A stretch of DNA of 64,000 nt from JBCCCJ01 sp039029315 (GTDB taxonomy: Bacteria; Bacteroidota; Bacteroidia; J057). The translations under genes were made by a program, and so were the position numbers. Where the stretch lies: contig JBCCGK010000031.1 of assembly GCA_039029315.1 (NCBI GenBank), forward strand, positions 38,104 to 102,103. The letters run 5' to 3'. Below are positions 34,698-43,659 of this stretch, piece by piece (within the stretch, counting starts at the first letter, position 1; each line of letters opens with the position of its first letter). The notes below the pieces were generated by a model. The model ran no database searches. It saw only the letters and a list, made by a program, of their open reading frames with translations, and was not told the origin of the DNA.

Positions 34698-35522
34698 ATG
34701 AATGATTTACAACGCCACAACCAGAATCGTTGGAACAATCTTGTTGCAAATAAGGTCGTTTGCTCTCTGCCCTACCTATCCATCACAGAAGAACAGGCAC
34801 ATAATAGCATCAGCGGACACAAATGGTTAGGAAAACTTGCTGGCAAGAAGGTCTTATGCCTAGCTTCTGGCGGCGGGCAACAAAGCATGGCCTTTGCGAA
34901 ACTTGGCGCAGAGGTGAGTGTTACCGATCTCTCTGACAGACAATTGGAAAAAGATCAGGAGGCTTCTGACAGCAATAAACTCCCTATCCGGATCATACAG
35001 TCAGACATGCGGGATTTTAGCCATTTTCAGGAGGATGAATTTGACATCATCTACCAACCCTATTCCATCAATTATGTGCCCGATGTTCGCGAAGTCTTTG
35101 ATGGCATCGCCCGATGTCTCAAACAAGATGGGATCTACTATCTGATGTTTCACAATCCAATCTCCCACGGCTCATGGACCAATGGCTCTTGGGGAGGTCC
35201 TTGGAAGCCAGAAGAGTTGTGGCGAGGGCATGCCTATCCCATCCGCCATCCCTACCAGGAGGGCCTGGCCATTCAATACGAATCCCCCAACTGGTTGTAC
35301 ACAGATCGGGAAGGAGTAGAGCATTCTGTCCCTGCCCCCCAGGAATTTAAACACACCCTCAGCACCATGATCAATGGGCTGCTCAATCGGAATATGCACA
35401 TATTGCAATTTCAGGAATGTGGCCTGCCTTCCCCAGAAGACATGCAGGAAATTGGTTCCTGGGAACACTACCAGGGCCATGCAGCTCCCTGGTTCGAAAT
35501 GTGGACAAAGAAAAAAGGCTAA
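34698..35522 (+). CDS. Class I SAM-dependent methyltransferase
   Basis: The 274-residue protein has the Rossmann methyltransferase core: motif I VLCLASGGGQQSMAFAKLGAEVSVTDLSDRQL, acidic loop in IIQSDMRDF, motif IV EFDIIYQPYSINYVPDV, and a post-motif CLKQDGIYYLMFHNP. ASGGGQQS replaces the usual GxGxG and is found in a recognised Bacteroidota and Firmicutes branch of small-molecule methyltransferases. The C-terminal part is Trp/Tyr-rich and probably forms the substrate cap. It sits alone after a 104-bp gap. The acceptor is unknown. Confidence 0.85.
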   Translation: MNDLQRHNQNRWNNLVANKVVCSLPYLSITEEQAHNSISGHKWLGKLAGKKVLCLASGGGQQSMAFAKLGAEVSVTDLSDRQLEKDQEASDSNKLPIRIIQSDMRDFSHFQEDEFDIIYQPYSINYVPDVREVFDGIARCLKQDGIYYLMFHNPISHGSWTNGSWGGPWKPEELWRGHAYPIRHPYQEGLAIQYESPNWLYTDREGVEHSVPAPQEFKHTLSTMINGLLNRNMHILQFQECGLPSPEDMQEIGSWEHYQGHAAPWFEMWTKKKG

Positions 35523-35645
35523 GTTTCAACATTCAACAGAAACCAAACAATCTCTCAGTTTGACTTCCTAAAAAAAAATCCCTCAATCTGTCACACTCCC
35601 CTCTCGATTTCACTCCAAGAGATAAACACTTAATCACTATCTCTT

Positions 35646-36041
35646 ATGATTGACATGACAAGCACCTCCACCACGCAGAACATTCACATACGATCTTCTT
35701 ATGACAAGGTCTTTGACTACCTCCAACAGCCCGTCAACCAACGTGAATGGGCCATCCATTTTGTCAAGGATGTCAAAGAAGGCCCAGACGGCTATATCGC
35801 AGTCTTGCCGTTTGGGGAATTGCCATTGAAAATGCATTCTGACAAAACCACTGGTATCTTGGACATGGAATTGGGCCAATCACGCATTCCGACCCGGCTT
35901 ATTTCCAAGGGTCCCAATGAATGTCTCTACATTTTTACCCTTTTCAGACCAGAAGGCATCTCAGATATGGAATGGCTTCAGGTCGCCATTCCCAACTTGC
36001 GAGAAGAACTGTTTAGCTTGAAGCAAATTCTGGAGCGATGA
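35646..36041 (+). CDS. SRPBCC family (polyketide cyclase-like) protein
   Basis: The 131-residue protein reads as a START/SRPBCC fold: an opening helix-grip strand (STSTTQNIHIRSSYDKVFDYLQQPVNQREWAIHFVKDV), central strands, and a long C-terminal helix (LREELFSLKQILER). These proteins enclose a hydrophobic pocket for lipids or aromatic ligands. Its stop codon overlaps the start of a sigma factor gene (ATGA), so the two are translationally coupled. This may point to a ligand-linked or accessory role in regulation, but no direct evidence exists. Start at 35646 fits the fold; ATG at 35655 is an alternative. Confidence 0.75.
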   Translation: MIDMTSTSTTQNIHIRSSYDKVFDYLQQPVNQREWAIHFVKDVKEGPDGYIAVLPFGELPLKMHSDKTTGILDMELGQSRIPTRLISKGPNECLYIFTLFRPEGISDMEWLQVAIPNLREELFSLKQILER

Positions 36042-36850
36042 GATCAGAGCAAGAAACACTTCACTTGATCCAACAAGCTGTTCAGGGAGACAAACTTGCC
36101 CTGAACAGCCTTATTGATGACATTCAGGGATTTGTCCTGCAGCTTGCCCGAAATATGTTGTACGATCCAGAAGATGCCAAAGACGCCGCACAAGAGATTC
36201 TGATCCGAATCACTACCCATCTCAGTCAGTTCGAAGGCAGAAGTGCATTCAGGACCTGGTGTTATCGCATCGCAAGCAATCACATTCTTACTGTCCTTAC
36301 CCACAACAAAACTCGCAGCCTACCCTCTATGAAACAATTTGCTTATGAATTGTCGCAAGGGCAGCGGCAGAACATTCAATTCACAGAAAATGAGGGAGAA
36401 AGACAATTGCTCATACAGGAAGTCAAAATATCCTGCTCACAAGGCATGCTGCAATGTCTGAATGTCCAGAGTCGTATGGTCTACATCCTGGGAGAAATTC
36501 TTGATTTCAACAGCAAGGAAGGGAGCTATATTCTGGAGATTACCCAAGAGAATTTCCGCACCATTTTGTCCAGAACACGAAAAAAGATGCATGCCTTCCT
36601 GCGCAACAATTGTGGATTGGTCCATGCGTCTAATTCTTGTCGATGTCATAAGAAGGTAGACCATGCTATCCAAACGGGAAGAATTCGTCCACAGAAGTTG
36701 GTATTTGCCAGTCCGCAGCGAAGGGAGGAAGTTGTCCGCCAACTCGATGAACTGATGGAGTATTCGTCTCTGTTTCGAAGCAACCCCACCTATCAGTTAG
36801 CATCAGATAGACTGAATGAGTTGAAACAATTGTTGTTTCGGATAGTATAA
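36038..36850 (+). CDS. ECF-type RNA polymerase sigma factor with cysteine-containing C-terminal extension
   Basis: The 270 residues contain sigma region 2 (LIDDIQGFVLQLARNMLYDPEDAKDAAQEILIRITTHLSQFEGRSAFRTWCYRIASNHIL) and a divergent region 4 (MVYILGEILDFNSKEGSYILEITQENFRTILSRTRKKMHAFLRNNCG). A C-terminal extension then adds NNCGLVHASNSCRCHKK, three cysteines that could bind a metal or sense redox state, and about 80 further residues. The extension marks a subfamily that usually has no classical membrane anti-sigma factor, and none is encoded here. It is translationally coupled to the SRPBCC gene by a 4-bp overlap. Target promoters are unknown. Confidence 0.85.
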   Translation: MRSEQETLHLIQQAVQGDKLALNSLIDDIQGFVLQLARNMLYDPEDAKDAAQEILIRITTHLSQFEGRSAFRTWCYRIASNHILTVLTHNKTRSLPSMKQFAYELSQGQRQNIQFTENEGERQLLIQEVKISCSQGMLQCLNVQSRMVYILGEILDFNSKEGSYILEITQENFRTILSRTRKKMHAFLRNNCGLVHASNSCRCHKKVDHAIQTGRIRPQKLVFASPQRREEVVRQLDELMEYSSLFRSNPTYQLASDRLNELKQLLFRIV

Positions 36851-37128
36851 AGGACAAGCGGAGGCCAGAGAAATCCTTTAGTTGGCGAATCCTTCAAATC
36901 GGATAAGCACTTTTGCTGGGGTGGATGACAAATGTCACAAATCAAGAGATTTCGCCCTCTTGGACCTCTTCCACGCAGCCCCGTTTCTCCTCGGCCAGGA
37001 GAAACAACCCTACAAACCAATCGGGAACTATGAAATCTGTCGTACACCCTTTTGCTTTTCCCGCTGTTACGCATGAGCTTTTTCTGTTATCTTTCGACTC
37101 TCTGTACAAGATAGATTGATTGATTCCT
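36851..37128. other. Intergenic region ahead of the vat-like gene
   Basis: No gene is seen. TGACA-AA-TGTCA at 36926-36937 is a small inverted repeat that could serve as an operator. No promoter of the TTTG/TANNTTTG type with correct spacing was found. Confidence 0.3.
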
Positions 37129-37770
37129 ATGATGAACGGCCCAAATCCCAATACTCGCTTTCCGATGAAGGACATAGAACGATTGTGTTTTCTCAAAAAC
37201 ATCATCACTCATCCCAATATTATCGTCGGAGATTATACCTATTATGACGATTTTGAGTCGGTCGATAATTTTGAGAAACATGTACGTTATTTGTTTGACT
37301 TCAGTGAGGACAAGCTCATCATTGGAAAATTTTGCATGATCGCCTCCGGGGTCGAATTCATCATGAATGGGGCCAATCATTTGGTAGATGCAATCACGAC
37401 CTATCCTTTTGCCGTATTTGGAGAAGGATGGGAGCAGGCTATGGAGGGAAAATCCTACCCATACAAAGGAGATACTGTGATCGGCAATGATGTCTGGATT
37501 GGCTATAAGGCTGTGATCATGGCTGGTGTCACCATAGGGGATGGTGCGATCATCGGTTCTCATTCAGTTGTTACCAAAGATGTGGAACCATATTCCATTG
37601 TAGGTGGAAACCCAGCTGTTCTGATTCGGAAACGCTTTTCAGATCAGGATATTCAGCGGCTTTTGGCAATTCGGTGGTGGGATTGGGAAGTAGACAGGAT
37701 TACACAACATGTTCAGACGCTCACTGGAAATTCCGTTGATGCCATTGAGCAGGCTGGATCAATTGGGTGA
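37129..37770 (+). CDS. Vat-family xenobiotic O-acetyltransferase (streptogramin A acetyltransferase-like)
   Basis: The 213-residue product is a left-handed parallel beta-helix acetyltransferase very close in pattern to the Vat family: MNGPNPNTRFPM, HPNIIVGDYTYYDDFESVDNFEKHV, DKLIIGKFCMIASGVEFIMNGANH (the His is the catalytic base), TYPFAVFGEGWE, KGDTVIGNDVWIGYKAVIMAGVTIGDGAIIGSHSVVTKDVEPYSIVGGNPA and the C-terminal WWDWEVDRI. Vat enzymes acetylate the hydroxyl of group A streptogramins with acetyl-CoA and act as trimers. Related xenobiotic acetyltransferases act on chloramphenicol or on unknown substrates, so resistance is not proven. Two ATGs (37129, 37132) can start it. An AraC regulator follows. 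Confidence 0.88.
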   Translation: MMNGPNPNTRFPMKDIERLCFLKNIITHPNIIVGDYTYYDDFESVDNFEKHVRYLFDFSEDKLIIGKFCMIASGVEFIMNGANHLVDAITTYPFAVFGEGWEQAMEGKSYPYKGDTVIGNDVWIGYKAVIMAGVTIGDGAIIGSHSVVTKDVEPYSIVGGNPAVLIRKRFSDQDIQRLLAIRWWDWEVDRITQHVQTLTGNSVDAIEQAGSIG

Positions 37771-37832
37771 CAGTCACTGGAACCTTCCCAGATTGGGGAA
37801 ATAATAAGAAAAGTATTGACAGCTGTTTGAGC

Positions 37833-38663
37833 ATGGACCCAAGAATCAGCAAAGTATACGATTATCTCAAGCTGAACTATCAGCGCAAAATCCTCTTACA
37901 GGATCTGGCAGATCTGGTGGAATTGTCTGCCTTTCATTTCCAGCGATTGTTCAAGCAGGAAGTGGGTCTCTCTCCCAATGAATGCCTAAATCGCATTCGG
38001 CTAGAACGAGCCCAACACTTGATGGTGCTGAACCCTGATGTCTCCTTGTCGGATATTGCACTTGATTGCGGGTTCTCTTCCTTGTCTACCTTCAGCCGGG
38101 CATTTTCGAATTTGTATGCCCACTCCCCTACTCAGTTTCGTCAACAATATCTGGACAACCCTGCCAATTTTTCGCTTCCACAACAACATTCCCTTCAGGT
38201 AGATATCGTCTCCATTTCCCCTATCAATATTTACTACTCGTATACCTCTGTGTTCGATAAACAACTAATGACTCATTTTGCCAAGGCCAGATCCTTTTGT
38301 GAAGCCGAGGGCATTCTTCACCCCTCCGGCAAGCGTTATGGGGCCTTCACTCACGTGCCTTTCCACGACCATCAAAATGAGTTGAATTATTATGCTGGCG
38401 TTCAAATTCTGGATGATCCGCAACTTCTCAAATGGGAACATACCTTTGTGATTCCTGCTGGGAGATATGCCAGATTTGAGATACAGAGTTCTTATCATCA
38501 CATGCTGGATGAGATGATTCGTTTCAAAAAGGAGTGGCTAGATCATCAGCCCTTTGCCATCAGACAGGTGTTTGGGTTTGAGGAAATTGATCCACTGAGC
38601 AGCTCAGAGACCTATCCCACAATCAAGCGAAGTTTATTCGTGCCGATCCAGCGCACAAACTAG
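37833..38663 (+). CDS. AraC-family regulator with GyrI-like effector domain
   Basis: The 276-residue protein has two N-terminal HTH motifs (LLQDLADLVELSAFHFQRLFKQEVGLSPNECLNRIRLERA; SLSDIALDCGFSSLSTFSRAFSNLYAHSPTQFRQQ), followed by a GyrI/BmrR-like ligand domain (about 130-276; YAGVQILDDPQ, FVIPAGRYARFEIQ, YPTIKRSLFVPI). This order (HTH first, effector domain last) is that of SoxS/Rob-type multidrug regulators such as Rob. It starts 62 bp after the acetyltransferase stop on the same strand, and an overlapping GTG start at 37767 also exists. A role as ligand-responsive controller of the acetyltransferase is a reasonable inference. Confidence 0.88.
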   Translation: MDPRISKVYDYLKLNYQRKILLQDLADLVELSAFHFQRLFKQEVGLSPNECLNRIRLERAQHLMVLNPDVSLSDIALDCGFSSLSTFSRAFSNLYAHSPTQFRQQYLDNPANFSLPQQHSLQVDIVSISPINIYYSYTSVFDKQLMTHFAKARSFCEAEGILHPSGKRYGAFTHVPFHDHQNELNYYAGVQILDDPQLLKWEHTFVIPAGRYARFEIQSSYHHMLDEMIRFKKEWLDHQPFAIRQVFGFEEIDPLSSSETYPTIKRSLFVPIQRTN

Positions 38664-38730
38664 AGTTTCACGTCTTTCTCCCATCGTATTTCAGCTATTA
38701 GGAGAAGCAAAAACTGGACGAAGGCTAGAA

Positions 38731-40026
38731 TCATTTGATCTTCAAAAAACCAAAATTATTGGGTTCAAAATTCTCTGCACCCGCAGCATCTGAGTCGGTT
38801 CCAATAATGAATCCCCCATCACTGGTCAGGCCAATATATTCTCCGGCATCATTGGATCGCGCATCCCCATAAATTCCTTCCCATTCCACTTCACCAGCAG
38901 CATCTACCTTGACAGCATATACCTGCCAGATATCCGATTTGCCTCTTGAATGACCTGAGGCTGAGTAAGTGTGTTCATCTCCTGAGCCTCCTACCAATAC
39001 AAACCCACCATCAGGTGTTTGCCGGACACCATATGCTTCGTCATGGATATATCGCGGATCATATCCTCTTGGCTGACCAAATGTTTGGTGCCATTCTTCT
39101 ACCCCCTCCTTATTGATTTTCATCAGAAGAAAATCCCAATTGACAACGCCATAGGAAGGAGAACGGGTATGTCCTCCGAGAATATACCCCCCATCCATTG
39201 CCACATCACAATCATAGCAATGTTCGTCACTATCTCCCCCATAGTTTTTGGCCCACAATTCGTTCCCTTCATTGTCGAGTTTGATGAGGTAAAAATCCTG
39301 CGGGTGATCAGGATCATTCATCCAATGGGTGGTGCAGATGATGTAGCCATCCTGATCCTTTCTGATTTTAGCCCCTTGGGAAGTAGAGAGTGGTTTCTCC
39401 CAAAGAAGTTCTCCCTGAGAGTTGGTCCGTAAGACAAATCCTTCAGATTCGTCGGCAATGAACACAAATCCGGGATCTGCATACGCTTTAAATCCTGTCA
39501 CGAGAATGTCTCCATTGTCTGCCAGGGCGATGCCGCGAATTTTTCCATGGCCCGAATGCTGATAGGTTTGTTGCCAGACAGTCTCTCCTGAAAAACTGAG
39601 TTTGGCGAGATATCGTTGCTGCGATCCCTCCTGGGACAATCCTCCTCCAATCAGATAGCCATCACTGACTTCGTTCACGCAGACGCCCACATCAAATTTG
39701 TCCTTCTGCCCGATGATTCGTTGCCAGAGAAAATCTCCTTCCGCATCGATTTTGATCACCAGAATATCACTGGTTTCTCCACCTCCCGAGTCTTCGGTTT
39801 GGCCAATTCCCAGAAAGCCACCATCCGAAGTCTCCATCACCTCATGAATGTGTTCCCCTCTATCTGTGCCATAGCCCTTATGCCATTGGGTGGTAGGTGT
39901 ATTGGAGGTTGAAGGTTCAGGTGGACCTGGATCAGGGGAAACATCATTATCTCCACAAGAAACCAACAAACAAAGAAAGAGGCTTGAGACAAAGCCTGAA
40001 CAGATTGATCGAAAAAATGGATGCAT
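38731..40026 (-). CDS. Repeat-containing lipoprotein (beta-propeller-like, DGGF repeats)
   Basis: The 431-residue protein has a lipobox (LCLLVSCGDND, Cys24) and then a Pro/Ser/Thr linker. The rest consists of about seven repeats of the pattern DGGF-x-G-x2...D-x-L-x-x-K-I/V-D-x-x-G-x-x-x-W-x-x-x-Y/F-G, for example TSDGGFLGIGQTEDSGGGETSDILVIKID and MDGGYILGGHTRS. Such repeats are typical of large Bacteroidota surface proteins built as propellers; full family membership cannot be named. It is likely surface-exposed on the outer membrane. It is the last minus-strand gene of the susC region and is 176 bp from the ThuA/DUF1080 gene, so co-transcription is possible. Function unknown; binding of polysaccharide or partner proteins is speculative. 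Confidence 0.75.
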   Translation of the reverse strand: MHPFFRSICSGFVSSLFLCLLVSCGDNDVSPDPGPPEPSTSNTPTTQWHKGYGTDRGEHIHEVMETSDGGFLGIGQTEDSGGGETSDILVIKIDAEGDFLWQRIIGQKDKFDVGVCVNEVSDGYLIGGGLSQEGSQQRYLAKLSFSGETVWQQTYQHSGHGKIRGIALADNGDILVTGFKAYADPGFVFIADESEGFVLRTNSQGELLWEKPLSTSQGAKIRKDQDGYIICTTHWMNDPDHPQDFYLIKLDNEGNELWAKNYGGDSDEHCYDCDVAMDGGYILGGHTRSPSYGVVNWDFLLMKINKEGVEEWHQTFGQPRGYDPRYIHDEAYGVRQTPDGGFVLVGGSGDEHTYSASGHSRGKSDIWQVYAVKVDAAGEVEWEGIYGDARSNDAGEYIGLTSDGGFIIGTDSDAAGAENFEPNNFGFLKIK

Positions 40027-40202
40027 AGTATTTGGATAATTGGCTCACTAGTCTGAAACCGACACTCATGATGGTTCCTGCTTCGACCTCTTGAAGGGAT
40101 GGTACTTGAACAGGGGATTCCGCAGGGTTTCATTATCATTTTAGGTTCCGCAGGACTCAATAGGGATCGAGAAAGTGTTGGGTTAGGATTCCCGGATCAG
40201 GA

Positions 40203-41828
40203 TCATTCATCCTCGTCTTCCTCCTCTTCGTCATCGTCTTCATACAATCGCTGGAGTGCAATATTCGCAAATCGAACCTCCGCATTTTCCGCTTGTAAAC
40301 GGATCGGCCCTTCTGTAACCGTTCCGAAATAGCTGGGAAAACTTTCCTCTGGCCATACTTTGGCACTGGGAAATCCCATAAAGGTTGGTTTGTCGAGCTT
40401 AACCGCTTTGTGAATAACTGTGCCATTGAGGGTAACTGTTGCGACCCCCTGCATGAATTCGACCTCCATGCTCTGCCACTGTCCCGCAGGTCGGGAGGCT
40501 TCCGAATCAGGCGCTTTGAATCGATAGAAGGCTCCATTGGATCGGTCCGAGCTCGACTGACCGTAGGTATCCAGCAGAGAGATTTCCCAGGAACCATTGA
40601 GATATACTCCACTGTTTCCTTTCCATTCTCCTGTAACCCAATCCGGGGAGTCCGGGATCAGGAAATCGAATCGAAGGCGATAGTTGGTATAGTGCTGGCG
40701 GGTGATGATGTCTCCAAAGCCCGGTCTGGCAACAATCGCCCCATTCTCTATTTTCCATCTTGCTCCTGACATGGTATAGTCGATAGGCCCTTCAGAATTG
40801 GCGCGCAAATCGAGGTAGAGCATATTGGGAGGAATGGTTACATCATAGTGTTTCCATTGTGAGAGGTCTGATCCATCAAACAGCATTTCCCACTCTTCTC
40901 CATTGAATGCTGGAGGAGCAGGAATCTCCTTCTTGGGCGGAGAATATGCCACGGACTCGCTGACCATCTCCATTTCTTTTCCTTTGGAGAGCACCCCTCC
41001 TTCAGGCACTTCATATCCCAATGCCCAAAAAACAGAATTATAGAACAGATTCTGAAAATAGTCTGCCTTCAGATCTCCTACCCTATAGCTCCCAAGCGTA
41101 ATCATGGCGCGCCGCGCGCCTTCATGGTCGTACGCCCATGCCACTGGGTAGTTAGGAGAATCATAGCTATCATTGCCTATTCCTGGACTGTCTTTTCGAT
41201 CTCTAAAATGACCATATGAGAATACAAGCGGGGTCACTCCTTCTGTCAGTGGTACTGATACATAAGGGCCCTCTCCTTGTCCCCACTTTCTGGAAACGCC
41301 CCTGACCATGGGATGGTCTGCATGTTCTGGATTGACTTGACAGACGATTCGGTCTGTATAGTGAGTTTTATAGTGTCCCCCAAAATAGGTCGGTGAAAAG
41401 GTTCTGTCCTTCCAAAAGGCATGGGTCGTTGTTCGTATCGCAACGGCTGGTTTGCCTGCCTCAAAATGCTCCATGAACATCTTGAGAGAGGTGGGTTCCC
41501 AATTACGGAATCGCATGAAGACCACCATGAGGTCGGCTTCCTTGATCTGCTCAGCTCCCGGCAGTACAGTTGGTTTGGGGTCATGATCCGGGTCAGTATC
41601 CGCTCCAGGGGCATCATCTCCAATGTAGATCACATTCCATCCGTACTCCTTTTCCAGTTTTTTGGCGAATGGCTTCATCCGCTTGATGGATTGGTACTCA
41701 TCCCCTCCTGTCACAAAGACAACAGTTGGGGCTTTGGAGGGAGATTGGGCCTGAAGATGGAGGTTCAGTCCCAAGATCAGATGGGCAATGAGGATTGGCC
41801 ACAATGCCGCTATGGTTCTGTTCATCAT
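40203..41828 (-). CDS. ThuA-domain protein fused to DUF1080 (3-keto-disaccharide hydrolase-like)
   Basis: The 541-residue product has a signal peptide (MMNRTIAALWPILIAHLILGLNLHLQAQS). A ThuA-like glutamine-amidotransferase-fold domain follows (about 35-270; VVFVTGGDEYQSIKRMKPFAKKL, AVAIRTTTHAFW, ARRAMITLGSYR). A DUF1080 jelly-roll comes next (about 305-530; EWEMLFDGSDLSQWKHYD, YTNYRLRFDFLIP, GNSGVYLNGSWEISLLDTYG). This fusion is common in Bacteroidota and Planctomycetes and is linked to oxidised-sugar and disaccharide metabolism. The C-terminus is a run of acidic residues (EDDDEEEEDEDE) that may bind cations. It follows the CRTAC1-like genes by 19 bp on the same strand and likely belongs to the same unit. 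Confidence 0.85.
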   Translation of the reverse strand: MMNRTIAALWPILIAHLILGLNLHLQAQSPSKAPTVVFVTGGDEYQSIKRMKPFAKKLEKEYGWNVIYIGDDAPGADTDPDHDPKPTVLPGAEQIKEADLMVVFMRFRNWEPTSLKMFMEHFEAGKPAVAIRTTTHAFWKDRTFSPTYFGGHYKTHYTDRIVCQVNPEHADHPMVRGVSRKWGQGEGPYVSVPLTEGVTPLVFSYGHFRDRKDSPGIGNDSYDSPNYPVAWAYDHEGARRAMITLGSYRVGDLKADYFQNLFYNSVFWALGYEVPEGGVLSKGKEMEMVSESVAYSPPKKEIPAPPAFNGEEWEMLFDGSDLSQWKHYDVTIPPNMLYLDLRANSEGPIDYTMSGARWKIENGAIVARPGFGDIITRQHYTNYRLRFDFLIPDSPDWVTGEWKGNSGVYLNGSWEISLLDTYGQSSSDRSNGAFYRFKAPDSEASRPAGQWQSMEVEFMQGVATVTLNGTVIHKAVKLDKPTFMGFPSAKVWPEESFPSYFGTVTEGPIRLQAENAEVRFANIALQRLYEDDDEEEEDEDE

Positions 41829-41847
41829 GTTGATTCGCTGTGTGCAA

Positions 41848-43656
41848 TTATTGGGTTTTGATCAGCTTTCCTGTCTTGATTGCCCTCAAGGTGGACAATT
41901 GGTAGATATAAACGCCTTCTCGCAAGGTGTTTTCCAGTACATTAATGCTCATGGTTCCAGGTTCTGGCATCCACCTTTTGTCAAGCAACACCACTTTCCC
42001 TCTAAGATCCATCAGGCGAAAGTCGATCCAGCCAATGTCTCTTTCCTCCACCTGAATGTTGAGTTGCCGATCAAAAGGTGTGGGATAGACTTTTGTCCGT
42101 TGGAGATCTGCTGCATCGGGAGTCAGGACAAGAGAGCTTTCCTGATTGCCACTCCCTTCCAGCAAATGAATCAACTGATTCGCTTCCAGGTAGGGAAAAT
42201 ATTCCTTATTGCCCTTGGGCCAGGTGACTTCCACCTCTGCCACTGCCAGATTGTTCCCCAAGCCAAAATGAATCGGCTTGATGCTTTGGCCAAAAAGGTT
42301 GGCGCCGGAATGGTAGCGATAATAGTGGGTATTCTCACAGGTGATCCGAACCGATGCGCCAAGGGCATCCTTGTTTGCTGTAGTCGATTCGAGTGTAAAT
42401 TGAATCCAGTTTGAGCCTTCTGTATGTGTTTCTATGAGGGTATTTTGGTAAAAACTCAGCTTGGCTGCCCGATTCCCGACAAGCATGTCCAGATCCCCGT
42501 CCAAATCTGAATCAAACACTTCCAACCCTCTGGCGATGGCCGCATTGTTCACCCCAAGACTTCTCGATATGTTGTGGAATTTTCCTTTAATCTGTTCAAA
42601 AAAGACATTTTCGTCCCCTCTTCCAGCGCTGAGGGTCATGCCATTTACCACATAGAGATCTTCGTCCATGTCGTGATCCGCATCAAAGAATCGCGCTCCC
42701 CATCCCCAGCCGGTATCCTCAATCCCAACACTCTTTGCCTTATCCACATACATCCCATCTTCTTGTCCTACAAAAAATGGATTGGGTCTATGACGAAAAA
42801 TGTTGGTTACATAGATATCGAATCTCCCATCGTGGTTGAAGTCGCAGATGTCCACCCCCATTCCATCCCCGTCATCTTCGAGGCCATAGGCCCCGGTTGC
42901 TTCCTCGAATGTCCCATCACCAAGATTCAGAAACAAAAAATTGGCGCCAAAATCATTCACCACGTACAAATCTGGCAATACATCGCCATTCACATCCAGG
43001 GGAATGCTTGCCCAGGTTTTGCTGGTGTCGTTCAGGCCTGACTCTATGCTCAGATCTACAAACTTGCCGTTGCCTTCATTGCGATAATGCCGATTTTTCT
43101 TCAACCAATCACTCACGTACAAATCCAGATCCCCATCCAGATCAAAATCCCACCACAATCCGTTGGAACTATAGCAATCATAGCATCCCTTGACACCAGC
43201 TTCTTCGGTCACATTCCGAAATTGTCCATTGCCTTCATTGTGCCACAATTCATCCTCTCCATTGTTGGCCAGGAACAGATCTGGATATCCGTCATTGTCA
43301 TAATCGCCCCAACTGGCTGACATGCGATCTCCCATCCAGCCACTTCTCAGGCTATAATTGGGAGCAAACAGATTGGATTCGCGTGTAACGTCCTTGAACT
43401 GATTGTCGCCATTGTTTTGCAGCAATCTGCTCCAACTTTGTCGATTGCCTGCTTCGTAGCGGTGAATACTGACAATAAATACATCCAAATCACCATCCTG
43501 ATCATAATCTGCAACGGCCACGCCATTCGCATCTTCGATCACACTGACTTGCTCAAAACTTTTGAGCAGTTCGAAACTTTGGCCAGTCAATTCTCCATAA
43601 GGCAGAAGGCATGCACTGCTAAGCAGCAGGAAGGAATACAACTTTTCCATCATCAT
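41848..43656 (-). CDS. CRTAC1-like FG-GAP/ASPIC protein with T9SS sorting domain (paralog 2)
   Basis: The protein of about 602 residues has a signal peptide (MEKLYSFLLLSSACLLPYGELTG), FG-GAP repeats forming a propeller (DYDQDGDLDVFIVS, DYDNDGYPDLFLANNG, DFDLDGDLDLYVSDW, DVNGDVLPDLYVVNDFG, DFNHDGRFDIYVTNI), an ASPIC/UnbV domain (RYHSGANLFGQSIKPIHFGLG), and a C-terminal type IX sorting domain (VYPTPFDRQLNIQVEERD ... GVYIYQLSTLRAIKTGKLIK). It should be exported across the outer membrane and attached or released. A CxxC motif (KGCYDCYSSN) lies in a loop shared with its neighbour. The stop of the adjacent paralog lies three bases ahead of its start. The first of three tandem ATGs is used; any could be the real start. 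Confidence 0.9.
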   Translation of the reverse strand: MMMEKLYSFLLLSSACLLPYGELTGQSFELLKSFEQVSVIEDANGVAVADYDQDGDLDVFIVSIHRYEAGNRQSWSRLLQNNGDNQFKDVTRESNLFAPNYSLRSGWMGDRMSASWGDYDNDGYPDLFLANNGEDELWHNEGNGQFRNVTEEAGVKGCYDCYSSNGLWWDFDLDGDLDLYVSDWLKKNRHYRNEGNGKFVDLSIESGLNDTSKTWASIPLDVNGDVLPDLYVVNDFGANFLFLNLGDGTFEEATGAYGLEDDGDGMGVDICDFNHDGRFDIYVTNIFRHRPNPFFVGQEDGMYVDKAKSVGIEDTGWGWGARFFDADHDMDEDLYVVNGMTLSAGRGDENVFFEQIKGKFHNISRSLGVNNAAIARGLEVFDSDLDGDLDMLVGNRAAKLSFYQNTLIETHTEGSNWIQFTLESTTANKDALGASVRITCENTHYYRYHSGANLFGQSIKPIHFGLGNNLAVAEVEVTWPKGNKEYFPYLEANQLIHLLEGSGNQESSLVLTPDAADLQRTKVYPTPFDRQLNIQVEERDIGWIDFRLMDLRGKVVLLDKRWMPEPGTMSINVLENTLREGVYIYQLSTLRAIKTGKLIKTQ

Positions 43657-43659
43657 CAA

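Noticed and set aside
37767..37832. GTG start for the AraC gene overlapping the acetyltransferase stop
   Set aside because: The 22 extra residues are not like the family; ATG 37833 starts right at the helix-turn-helix region.
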